This document shows, in pieces, positions 1 to 7,237 of a stretch of 19,829 bases of DNA. The notes under the pieces are model-generated. The model had not been told where the DNA came from. It did not search any database and saw nothing but the letters and a program-made list of their open reading frames with translations. How positions within the stretch are numbered: position 1 is the first letter of the stretch; each line of letters opens with the position of its first letter. The position numbers were made by a program, and so were the translations under genes. The stretch comes from Ruminococcaceae bacterium UBA7030 (GTDB lineage Bacteria > Bacillota > Clostridia > Oscillospirales > Acutalibacteraceae): positions 1 through 19,829 of the forward strand of contig DLBD01000006.1 of the NCBI GenBank assembly GCA_002494125.1, written 5' to 3'.

Positions 1-86
1 CCCCTTGCTTTACACTCATATATAACATCAGCGGTCTCTACATAGTAGAAACCGCCAATGCCTTTTATAATTTTACCATTTGGCAT
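1..86 (-). CDS. rsgA: Ribosome small-subunit-dependent GTPase RsgA, N-terminal fragment cut by the window edge
   Basis: Only the first 28 codons are present, beginning MPNGKIIKGIGGFYYVET; the rest lies beyond position 1. This is the start of the OB-fold of RsgA (YloQ/YjeQ), a circularly permuted GTPase that checks late 30S ribosome maturation. The start ATG at 86-84 is preceded by a GGGAG ribosome binding site and lies 16 bases after the prkC stop. The call rests on the typical G-K-I-I-K...G-F-Y-Y-V opening and on position: rsgA directly follows prkC in Bacillus and many Clostridia. The GTPase and zinc domains are not in the window, so function is inferred from the N-terminus and context only. 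Confidence 0.85.
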   Translation of the reverse strand, partial: MPNGKIIKGIGGFYYVETADVIYECKAR

Positions 87-102
87 TTAGATACTCCCGA
101 AA

Positions 103-2115
103 TCAGTTTGATGCGTTTGTAAAATCGACGGTAAGGCTTTGATTTTTTGTACCGTCAACAGTTTTGACATACTCATCTCCGGTACCTTCAAGAACAACTT
201 TAAGCTGAGCCTCATCTGCATTTATTTCAACATCAAAATTTGTCTTTTTTCCGTTCAAAATAACTTTCTGGGTGCTGAATTGCTTATCGTCAACATAAAC
301 AATAATCTGGTCGCTTTTGAATTCTCCCTTTGCATTAGAAACAGTCGGAAGTGAAACAGAAACAGAAATCTTTGCAGATTCTTTTGTTGTAGTTGTTGTA
401 ACACCTGATGAAATAATTATTTTAATTGAATCGCTGTCTGTTACAGTATCTCCTGCAGCCGGTGACTGACCTATTACGATATTTTTAGCAACAGGGCTGT
501 CTTCTTCTGAGAAGGTAATCTTATTCGGGTCAAAACCGAGTTTTTCAAGAAAAGCTTTCGCTCCTTCTTTAGTTAGACCCTTAACATCGGGAACAGTAAG
601 CTTTACAACTTCCTTAGTGGTTGGACCGGAGCTGATATATATTGTTATCTCAGTATCAGCTGAAACAACGCTTCCTGCCTTCGGATTTGAATAAACAACC
701 TTGCCTTCTTCAGTTGAATCACTTGCGACAGAGGTTACTCTGTATTTAAGAAGCCCCTCATTTTTAAGAGCTAAAACTGCTTTTTCTTCTGAAAGATTAT
801 AAAGATTAGGGACATTTATATCATCAGCAGAAACAGCTACAACGAGCTTTACCTGGCTGTCAGAAAGAACTTTGGTACCTGCCTCCGGTATCTGTTCGAT
901 AATAACACCGGATTCGTAGTCGTCAGTCTTTTCCTGCTCGAGCGTAAATTCATAAGAGTAAGCATCTGAGCTGATTAGCTCATCATAGGACATACCGACA
1001 AAGTTTTCAAGAGGCTTTGCAGCACCGCCGAATCCATTTGTAAACCTTACAATCAGAATAACTACTGCGGCAATTAAAACAGAAATTCCGACAAATGTGG
1101 CAAAAGCAACCTTTTTCTTTCTTTTTCTCTCAAATTCAAGCTCCTCAAGATCATCATCATAAAGCTCTTCAGGAGTGTCTACGTGCTGTTCGTTTTCGAC
1201 AGGAGTTTGTTCAAAATTCTCCTCAGTGTGAGTTACATATTTTGTAGGTTCGTTATCAACATAATATGAATAATCAAATACCGCGCTTGGATTTTTAGAA
1301 ACCTCCTCAACGTCAAGAAGCATTTCCGTTGCAGTTTGATATCTGTCGGAAGGATTTTTTTGCATTGCATGAATGCAAATCTGTTCGAGTCCCAAAGGAA
1401 TATCAGGATTAATCTCTGTTACTCTTTTTGCATCCTTCTGAAGCTGCATTAGGGCAACAGATACAGGATTATCAGCCTCAAAAGGCACTTTACCTGTAAG
1501 CATCTCATAAAGAACAACTCCGACTGAATAGATATCCGCTCTCTCGTCGGTTAATTCACCCTTTGCCTGTTCGGGACTTATATAGTGAACAGAACCGATA
1601 GCCTTATCTGTTAAAGTTTTTGTATCGCTTCTTGAAAAACGCGCAATACCGAAATCGGCAACCTTAATATTACCGTTTGAAAGAAGAATAATATTTTGAG
1701 GCTTAACATCTCTGTGTACAATTCCCTTATCGTGAGCGTGTTGAAGCGCCATAAGTATTTGATTTGTAAAAAATAATGCCTCGTTCCAAGTGATTGCATT
1801 TTGCTTCTGGATATACTCTTTTAGAGTAATTCCGTCAACATATTCCATAACAATATACTGTAGCTTTTCGCCAAAGCTTACATCGTAAACCTTAACAATA
1901 TTAGGATGAGATAAAAGGGCAATAGCCTTACTTTCATTCTTAAATCTTCTTACAAAATCATCGTTAGTAAGAAACTCCTCTTTAAGAATTTTAACCGCAA
2001 CAATTCTGTCGTCTACATTATCATACGCTTTATAGACAACAGACATACCGCCAACGCCAATTATCTCCTGTATTTCATATCTGCCGTCAAGGCGCTTTCC
2101 TACATAATTATCCAT
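103..2115 (-). CDS. prkC: PASTA-domain Ser/Thr protein kinase PrkC (Stk1/PknB family)
   Basis: Membrane Ser/Thr kinase that couples cell-wall state (muropeptide or lipid II binding by PASTA domains) to phosphorylation of cytoplasmic targets. It is 670 residues long. The kinase domain spans about 13-272: glycine loop GVGGMSVVYKA (20-30), ATP lysine K42 in VAVKIL, catalytic loop HRDVKPQN (D136), DFG 154-156, and SPEQ at 180-183 after a Ser/Thr-rich activation segment. An acidic juxtamembrane stretch (about 298-329) leads to a basic RKRKKK and one membrane helix (about 336-357). Three extracellular PASTA repeats follow, about 366-430, 433-497 and 505-571. The last ~90 residues form a Thr-rich linker and a beta-rich tail that does not look like a PASTA repeat. 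It lies 19 bases after the PP2C phosphatase that would reverse its action and just before rsgA. The identification is firm; the role of the tail is unknown. Confidence 0.96.
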   Translation of the reverse strand: MDNYVGKRLDGRYEIQEIIGVGGMSVVYKAYDNVDDRIVAVKILKEEFLTNDDFVRRFKNESKAIALLSHPNIVKVYDVSFGEKLQYIVMEYVDGITLKEYIQKQNAITWNEALFFTNQILMALQHAHDKGIVHRDVKPQNIILLSNGNIKVADFGIARFSRSDTKTLTDKAIGSVHYISPEQAKGELTDERADIYSVGVVLYEMLTGKVPFEADNPVSVALMQLQKDAKRVTEINPDIPLGLEQICIHAMQKNPSDRYQTATEMLLDVEEVSKNPSAVFDYSYYVDNEPTKYVTHTEENFEQTPVENEQHVDTPEELYDDDLEELEFERKRKKKVAFATFVGISVLIAAVVILIVRFTNGFGGAAKPLENFVGMSYDELISSDAYSYEFTLEQEKTDDYESGVIIEQIPEAGTKVLSDSQVKLVVAVSADDINVPNLYNLSEEKAVLALKNEGLLKYRVTSVASDSTEEGKVVYSNPKAGSVVSADTEITIYISSGPTTKEVVKLTVPDVKGLTKEGAKAFLEKLGFDPNKITFSEEDSPVAKNIVIGQSPAAGDTVTDSDSIKIIISSGVTTTTTKESAKISVSVSLPTVSNAKGEFKSDQIIVYVDDKQFSTQKVILNGKKTNFDVEINADEAQLKVVLEGTGDEYVKTVDGTKNQSLTVDFTNASN

Positions 2116-2134
2116 ATTAAACCTTCTTAAAAAA

Positions 2135-2863
2135 TTATTCAGAAATAATAACTACAGTGATATTGTCGCCACCGCCGTTATTGTTAGCCTTTTTTACCAA
2201 TCTGTCGGCAAATGCGTAATGCTTGCCGTCACTCATTAAATCAACTATTTCACTGTTTGAAACATAGTTTGAAAGGCCGTCGGTACAAAGAAGTAAAATA
2301 TCGTTTTCTTCCAGATCAATCTGGCAGAAATCGATTTCAATTTCCTTGTCAACTCCTACAGCTCTTGTTATTAAGTTCTTATTAGGATGATGCTCAGCTT
2401 CTTCAAGAGTTATCTTACCTTTGTTTACCAAATCCTGAACAAGACTGTGATCAGTTGTGATTTGATGAACATTACCGTTATTAATAACATATGCACGGCT
2501 GTCACCTGCATGGGCAATATATGCCTGTCTGTCGCGTACAATGGCGCAAACAACAGTAGTGCCCATTCCTTTATATTCAGACCTTGCCTCTGCAAAATCA
2601 TAAACCTCAATATTAGCGGCAGTAAGTGCTGAATCCAGCATATTTTTAATTGAAGCATCCCTCATATTTTCACGATAGCTTGCATTAATTTTTTCGCTAA
2701 TTACCTTAACAGCAAGTGCAGATGCGATGTTACCTCCCGCAGCTCCGCCCATTCCGTCACAAACGACTGCCCATACAACCTCGTCGGAAAATTCACCAAC
2801 TGCATAAGCATCCTGATTAGTATCACGAACAAAGCCTTTATCTGTTTTAGCAACTATCTTCAT
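2135..2863 (-). CDS. prpC: PP2C-type Ser/Thr protein phosphatase (PrpC/Stp)
   Basis: Metal-dependent soluble phosphatase that dephosphorylates PrkC and its substrates. Family motifs are all visible: R13 and NQD (16-18) near the N-terminus, metal-binding DGMGG (36-40), GTT, HAGDSRAY, DHSLV, LLCTDGLSN and the terminal GGGDNITVV. Length is 242 residues, normal for bacterial PrpC/Stp (about 240-250). I chose ATG 2863-2861 because AGAGGTG lies at proper distance upstream and the protein then opens MKIVAKTDKG as in homologues. A GTG at 2872 would add three residues but overlaps the ribosome binding site. The gene overlaps the rlmN end by 17 bases, so the two are probably translationally coupled, and prkC follows directly. 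Confidence 0.95.
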   Translation of the reverse strand: MKIVAKTDKGFVRDTNQDAYAVGEFSDEVVWAVVCDGMGGAAGGNIASALAVKVISEKINASYRENMRDASIKNMLDSALTAANIEVYDFAEARSEYKGMGTTVVCAIVRDRQAYIAHAGDSRAYVINNGNVHQITTDHSLVQDLVNKGKITLEEAEHHPNKNLITRAVGVDKEIEIDFCQIDLEENDILLLCTDGLSNYVSNSEIVDLMSDGKHYAFADRLVKKANNNGGGDNITVVIISE

Positions 2864-3899
2864 CAAAATCACCTCTTTTTTTCTTATATCTTAACTGTCC
2901 GCAAGACGCATTTATATCTGAGCCGAGCGTTCTTCTTATTGTAGCATTAATTCCGTTATTTTTCAATATGGTTTGAAAACGAATTATATCGTCTTTTTCA
3001 GACCTTATATTGCCCCTTTCCTCAACATCGTTAACCGGTATAAGATTAACATGACAAAGCGAGCCTTTAAGCTTATCTGCAAGCTCCTGCGCGTTTTCGC
3101 AACTGTCATTGATACCTTTTATAAGCGTGTATTCGAAGCTTACTCTTCTACCGGTTTTTTCTTCATATTCCCTGCAGGCTTTAAGAAGCATATCTACAGG
3201 ATATTTTTTATTCACGGGCATCGTCTTCGAACGAATAGAATCATTAGGAGCATGAAGTGATATTGTCAGAGTAAGCTGTAAATTTCTATTCATAAGCTCA
3301 TATATCATCGGGACAACGCCGCAAGTTGAAACAGTAATATTTCTCATACTTATATTCATTCCGATTTCATTATTGACATTTTCAAGAAATGTCATAACGT
3401 TATCAAAATTATCAAGCGGTTCACCAATTCCCATCATAACAATATGAGAAATCCTGACATTCAAATCCTTCTGTGCGCAGTGAAGCTGAGATTCAATCTC
3501 ACCGGAACTTAGATTCCTCTTAAACCCTGCAAGAGTGGATGCGCAAAAGGTACAGCCCATTTTACAACCTACCTGTGATGAAACACAGATTGTATAGCCA
3601 TACTTATATTTCATAACAACGGATTCAATATATTCCCCGTCATAAAGCCTGAAAAGATATTTTACTGTACCATCAAGATTTGAAACATATTTATTTTCAA
3701 TCACACAACTTCTAATATGATATTTTTCTGAAAGAGACTCTCTTAAATCCTTGCTTAGATTTGTCATATCATCAAAGGATGTAACGCCGGTCTCATGAAG
3801 CCATTTGAAGATCTGCTTTGCTCTGAATTTTGGTAATTTAAGCAAAGCCATTTCATTTTCAAGCTGTGAATATGTAAGTGATTTTATATCTTTTTTCAT
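2847..3899 (-). CDS. rlmN: Dual-specificity 23S rRNA/tRNA adenine-C2 methyltransferase RlmN
   Basis: Radical-SAM enzyme that makes 2-methyladenosine at 23S rRNA A2503 (E. coli numbering) and at A37 of some tRNAs. It has 350 residues, the usual length. The [4Fe-4S] cluster motif CxxxCxxC is at C112-C116-C119 (GCKMGCTFCAST). The SAM-binding GEPLDN follows. The methyl-accepting cysteine that forms the covalent intermediate is likely C333 in INASCGQL. The C-terminal cysteine and the rest of the fold separate RlmN from ordinary radical-SAM proteins; Cfr is the sister enzyme but this operon position is that of RlmN. The start ATG overlaps the rsmB stop (ATGA) and no strong ribosome binding site is seen, suggesting translational coupling. 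Confidence 0.96.
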   Translation of the reverse strand: MKKDIKSLTYSQLENEMALLKLPKFRAKQIFKWLHETGVTSFDDMTNLSKDLRESLSEKYHIRSCVIENKYVSNLDGTVKYLFRLYDGEYIESVVMKYKYGYTICVSSQVGCKMGCTFCASTLAGFKRNLSSGEIESQLHCAQKDLNVRISHIVMMGIGEPLDNFDNVMTFLENVNNEIGMNISMRNITVSTCGVVPMIYELMNRNLQLTLTISLHAPNDSIRSKTMPVNKKYPVDMLLKACREYEEKTGRRVSFEYTLIKGINDSCENAQELADKLKGSLCHVNLIPVNDVEERGNIRSEKDDIIRFQTILKNNGINATIRRTLGSDINASCGQLRYKKKRGDFDEDSC

Positions 3900-5131
3900 T
3901 TATTTTTAATTAGTTTTGCGTGGAAAAAGCCGTCGCCGCCTTCAATACTCGGAAAAACAGTTTTCATATAGTCAAGAGAAAATCCTTTGTTATTTTCAAG
4001 AAAAGCGTTAACAACCTTTTCATTTTCTTTTTTGTTAAGTGTGCAGGTTGAATATACAAGCACACCTCCATTTTTAAGATAACGAGAAGAGTTTGAAAGT
4101 ATCTCAAGCTGTAGATTCGGAAGATCTTTAATACTGTCAAGCTCTTTATACTTAATTTCCGGTTTTCTTCTTATAATTCCGAATCCGGAACACGGCACGT
4201 CACAAAGAATACGGTCTGCAAGCGGAATTTCAGAATTATAAATACCAGCATCCTGGATAGATGTTTCTATAATTTCAATACCAAGTCTTTTGGCACCGAT
4301 GTTAATAAGATTGAGGCGGTTTTTATATAAGTCAAATGAATAAAGCTTTCCTTTGTTATTCATTCTTTCGGCAATAGTAAAGGCTTTACCTCCGGGTGCA
4401 CTGCAAACATCGAGCACTGTTTCACCCTCTTTTGCGCCAAGAGAAACGGCGCAATCATAAGAAGAAGAATCTTCAATATGAAACAGTCCGTTAGAAAAAG
4501 ACTTAACTTTGTCAAGCTCTAATCCCGAATTAATTCTAACCAAATCACCCTGAACCTCGCAGTCAATACCTTCACTAATAAGTTCATATGAAAGCTCATC
4601 ATTATCGAGATAGAGCGTGTTGGGGACGGCAAATACAGGAGGTCGACCAAGAAGTGATGGCAGAAAAGGCAGTACTTTTTCTCTTGTATATTGCTTTATC
4701 CACATATTAAGAAGATTTTCGGGTACTGAGTACAACACAGACAAATCATCGGGAATCTCCCTGTCATTATCAATTTTGTGCAGTACTGCGTTAACAAGCT
4801 TTGAGTAATAATCCTGTTTTATGTCGTGCGTAAGATTTACGCTTTCATTTACTGCAGCGCTTGAAGGTACTTTGTCCATATAAATAAGCTGGTAAGCTCC
4901 AAGTCGAAGGATATTATAAATTTTCGGTTTTGGCTTTGAGGTCAAATGCTTATTAATAAGATAATCCAGCGTAATTCTTCTTTCACACACTCCGTAAACA
5001 AGAGCCGAAATAAACGCTTTATCGCCTTCCGTATCTTTTAAGGCATTATCAAGAGTTATATTAGAATAAGAATTATTAATGAATATCTTATTTAATACCT
5101 CCAGAGCAACAAGTCTGGGACTTTTATTCAT
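3896..5131 (-). CDS. rsmB: 16S rRNA (cytosine-967-C5) methyltransferase RsmB
   Basis: SAM-dependent methyltransferase that modifies C967 of 16S rRNA (E. coli numbering). The N-terminal part (about 1-140) is the NusB-like RNA-binding helical domain, opening PRLVALEVLNKI. The catalytic Rossmann domain carries motif I VLDVCSAPGGKAF, motif IV DVPCSGFGIIRRKPEIK with its conserved cysteine, and motif VI VYSTCTLNKKENE with the nucleophilic cysteine. At 411 residues it is somewhat shorter than the 430-450 usual for the family, but no motif is missing. The start ATG overlaps the stop of the preceding peptidase gene (ATGA) and has AGGAG seven bases upstream. The gene before rlmN is rsmB in most Firmicutes operons of this type. 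Confidence 0.95.
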   Translation of the reverse strand: MNKSPRLVALEVLNKIFINNSYSNITLDNALKDTEGDKAFISALVYGVCERRITLDYLINKHLTSKPKPKIYNILRLGAYQLIYMDKVPSSAAVNESVNLTHDIKQDYYSKLVNAVLHKIDNDREIPDDLSVLYSVPENLLNMWIKQYTREKVLPFLPSLLGRPPVFAVPNTLYLDNDELSYELISEGIDCEVQGDLVRINSGLELDKVKSFSNGLFHIEDSSSYDCAVSLGAKEGETVLDVCSAPGGKAFTIAERMNNKGKLYSFDLYKNRLNLINIGAKRLGIEIIETSIQDAGIYNSEIPLADRILCDVPCSGFGIIRRKPEIKYKELDSIKDLPNLQLEILSNSSRYLKNGGVLVYSTCTLNKKENEKVVNAFLENNKGFSLDYMKTVFPSIEGGDGFFHAKLIKNK

Positions 5132-5823
5132 CGTCTTCTCCTGCCTGTAATAATAAGAACAAGTCTTAAAAGAGTTGCAAGTGCCGAAGCGAGCGCCGCA
5201 ACATAAGTCAGGGCAGCTGCAGTGAGAACCTTTTTTGCGCCCTTATATTCTTCCTCGGTCAGAAATGTATTTGAACCGATTGTTTCAAGCGCTCTTTTTG
5301 ATGCATCAAATTCGACCGGTAGTGTAAGAAGTTGAAATATAACTATAAACGAATAAAGGATTAATCCGATATAAATAAGTATATCTGAATTAAGAAACAT
5401 TCCTAAAATCGCAAGAGGTACGCCTGCATAGGTTCCGAGATTAGTGACAGAAATAATTGCATTTCGCAGTCTGAGCGGCGAATAACCTTGCGCATACTGA
5501 ACAGCATGCCCTGCTTCGTGACATGCAATTCCCACTGCCGCAATACTCGTTGAATTAAAAACACCTTCTGAAAGACTTATAGTATTAGTTTTCGGATTGA
5601 AATTATCAGTAAGAGTTCCGGCAACAGGCATTATTCTAACATCGGTAACGCCGTTTAACATAAGAAGTCTTTGAGCAGCCTGTGCACCTGTCATATTATT
5701 CACATTACGTATTTTCGAATATTTATTATAATTACTTTTAACCTTTGCCTGACATGCAAGTGCAAACAAAAATACAGGTATCATTATAAAGCCTGTAAGA
5801 TAATATGCAAAATAACTATCCAT
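5128..5823 (-). CDS. Membrane zinc metallopeptidase, YugP-like family
   Basis: Integral membrane protein of 231 residues with the zinc-peptidase signature HEAGHAVQYAQG (102-113) and the downstream PVEFDASKRALE segment, whose glutamate (E171) is the expected third zinc ligand. Membrane segments are visible near the N-terminus (about 6-25), in the middle (about 130-168) and near the C-terminus (about 201-226), ending in an Arg-rich GRRRR tail. This matches the Firmicutes YugP family (Zn_peptidase_2 type), whose substrates are not established. I prefer the second ATG (5823-5821): AGGAG lies seven bases before it but only two before the first ATG (5829), which overlaps the fmt stop. It is inserted between fmt and rsmB, so a housekeeping or membrane-quality role is plausible but unproven. 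Confidence 0.88.
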   Translation of the reverse strand: MDSYFAYYLTGFIMIPVFLFALACQAKVKSNYNKYSKIRNVNNMTGAQAAQRLLMLNGVTDVRIMPVAGTLTDNFNPKTNTISLSEGVFNSTSIAAVGIACHEAGHAVQYAQGYSPLRLRNAIISVTNLGTYAGVPLAILGMFLNSDILIYIGLILYSFIVIFQLLTLPVEFDASKRALETIGSNTFLTEEEYKGAKKVLTAAALTYVAALASALATLLRLVLIITGRRRR

Positions 5824-5825
5824 AA

Positions 5826-6755
5826 TCATTCTCCTAAAATTGTTCCTATAGGAATCTTAAATCCCATTAAAAAGGATTTGGCATCCATTCTCTTCTTACC
5901 CTCAAGCTGAAGTTCAAGAATTTTAATACATTTACAATCACCGCAGGAAACTGTAAGACAGTCTTTATTATTTACAACCTCGCCCGCAATTCTTCCGGTT
6001 TCATCACATAAAACAGAGCTGTGAATTTTAACGTTTTTTCCCAGTATTACGGTTGAAGCGCACGGCCAGGACTGAAGAGCTCTTATATGGTTGTGAACCT
6101 CAAAAGCTGATTTTGTAAAATCAATCGGCGACATAGTTTTCGTGATTTTTTGTGCGTAGCCATAATCGCCTTCAGGCTGTGGAATAGGCTTAATATCACC
6201 TTTTTCAAGCTTTTCAAGCGTTGTTAAAAGTGAATCGCTTCCAAGTACGGATAACCTTTCAAAAAGCATTTCTGATGTTTCGTTAATATCTATATCTGTT
6301 TCAGTGACGCAAAGCATATCACCAGTATCAAGGCCTTCATCCATCTGCATAATTGTTACGCCTGTTTTATCATCGCCGTTAAGTATAGACCACTGAATCG
6401 GAGCAGCTCCTCTGTACTTTGGAAGAAGTGAAGCGTGTACATTTACACAACCGAATTTTGTCGCCTCAAGTACGCTTTTAGGAAGAATTTTTCCATATGC
6501 AATAACGATAATAATATCAGCATTCAGGCTATTAATAAGATTAGTAACATCTTCATTTTTAAGACTACGAGGCTGATATACGGGTATATTATTTTCCTGT
6601 GCCACCACTTTAACAGGCGGAGGCGTTAATATCTGCTTTCTTCCTACAGGTTTATCAGGCTGCGAAAATACTGCAATTACTTCATGCCGGCTTTCTATTA
6701 ACTTTTTTAATGATGGTACCGCAAAATCAGGCGTACCCATAAATATTATTCTCAT
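5826..6755 (-). CDS. fmt: Methionyl-tRNA formyltransferase
   Basis: Transfers the formyl group of 10-formyl-tetrahydrofolate to initiator Met-tRNA. It has 309 residues, the normal length. It opens with MRIIFMGTPDFAVPSL, typical of Fmt. The catalytic site is visible as N105 and H107 in NVHASLLPKYRGAAPIQ and D143 in GLDTGDML. The C-terminal OB-like tRNA-binding domain begins at about residue 205. An AAAGGA ribosome binding site overlaps the stop of def. Its substrate is made for the same cycle that peptide deformylase, encoded just before it, completes by removing the formyl group, which explains the conserved def-fmt pairing. Confidence 0.97.
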   Translation of the reverse strand: MRIIFMGTPDFAVPSLKKLIESRHEVIAVFSQPDKPVGRKQILTPPPVKVVAQENNIPVYQPRSLKNEDVTNLINSLNADIIIVIAYGKILPKSVLEATKFGCVNVHASLLPKYRGAAPIQWSILNGDDKTGVTIMQMDEGLDTGDMLCVTETDIDINETSEMLFERLSVLGSDSLLTTLEKLEKGDIKPIPQPEGDYGYAQKITKTMSPIDFTKSAFEVHNHIRALQSWPCASTVILGKNVKIHSSVLCDETGRIAGEVVNNKDCLTVSCGDCKCIKILELQLEGKKRMDAKSFLMGFKIPIGTILGE

Positions 6756-6764
6756 ATATTTCCT

Positions 6765-7226
6765 TTAATTATTATGAAGAGTTTCCCCTTCAATAATATG
6801 TGAAGTAAACATAATTCCTTCAAGGTGATCAATTTCGTGACAAAAGGCTTTTGCCTTAAGACCTTCACCGGTAAATACCTGCCACTTACCATTTCTGTCC
6901 TGAGCTTTAACCGTTACTTTCATAGGCCTTTTAGTAGTGCCCCATTTACCGGGAACAGAAAGGCAGCCCTCCTGGCTGATTTGTTCGCCCTCTTCTGAGA
7001 CGATTTCAGGATTTACAAGCTCCATAACACCCTCTCCGATATCAATAACAACGACTCTTTTGAGTATTCCGACCTGAACGGCGGCAAGTCCCACACCGTT
7101 TCCGTCATACATAGTTTCTTTCATATCATCTATCAGAGTGGCAAGTCTGTCGTCAAATTTTTCAACAATTCTGCTTTTTTTATTTAATATCGGATCGCCG
7201 ATTTTTACAATATTTCTCAGTGCCAT
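6765..7226 (-). CDS. def: Peptide deformylase
   Basis: Metalloenzyme that removes the N-formyl group from new proteins. It is 153 residues long with all three family motifs: motif 1 GVGLAAVQVG (44-53, the usual GxGLAAxQ), motif 2 EGCLS with metal ligand C88, and motif 3 HEIDH (130-134) giving two histidine ligands and the catalytic glutamate. The small size and short tail fit the type 1 enzymes of Clostridia. An AGAGGTG ribosome binding site precedes the ATG, 11 bases after the priA stop, and fmt follows after 9 bases. Confidence 0.97.
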   Translation of the reverse strand: MALRNIVKIGDPILNKKSRIVEKFDDRLATLIDDMKETMYDGNGVGLAAVQVGILKRVVVIDIGEGVMELVNPEIVSEEGEQISQEGCLSVPGKWGTTKRPMKVTVKAQDRNGKWQVFTGEGLKAKAFCHEIDHLEGIMFTSHIIEGETLHNN

Positions 7227-7237
7227 ATTTTCACCTC

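Noticed and set aside
139..354. Plus-strand open frame of 71 codons within prkC
   Set aside because: It lies antisense to a well-identified gene, has no recognisable motif or ribosome binding site, and its composition follows the opposite strand.
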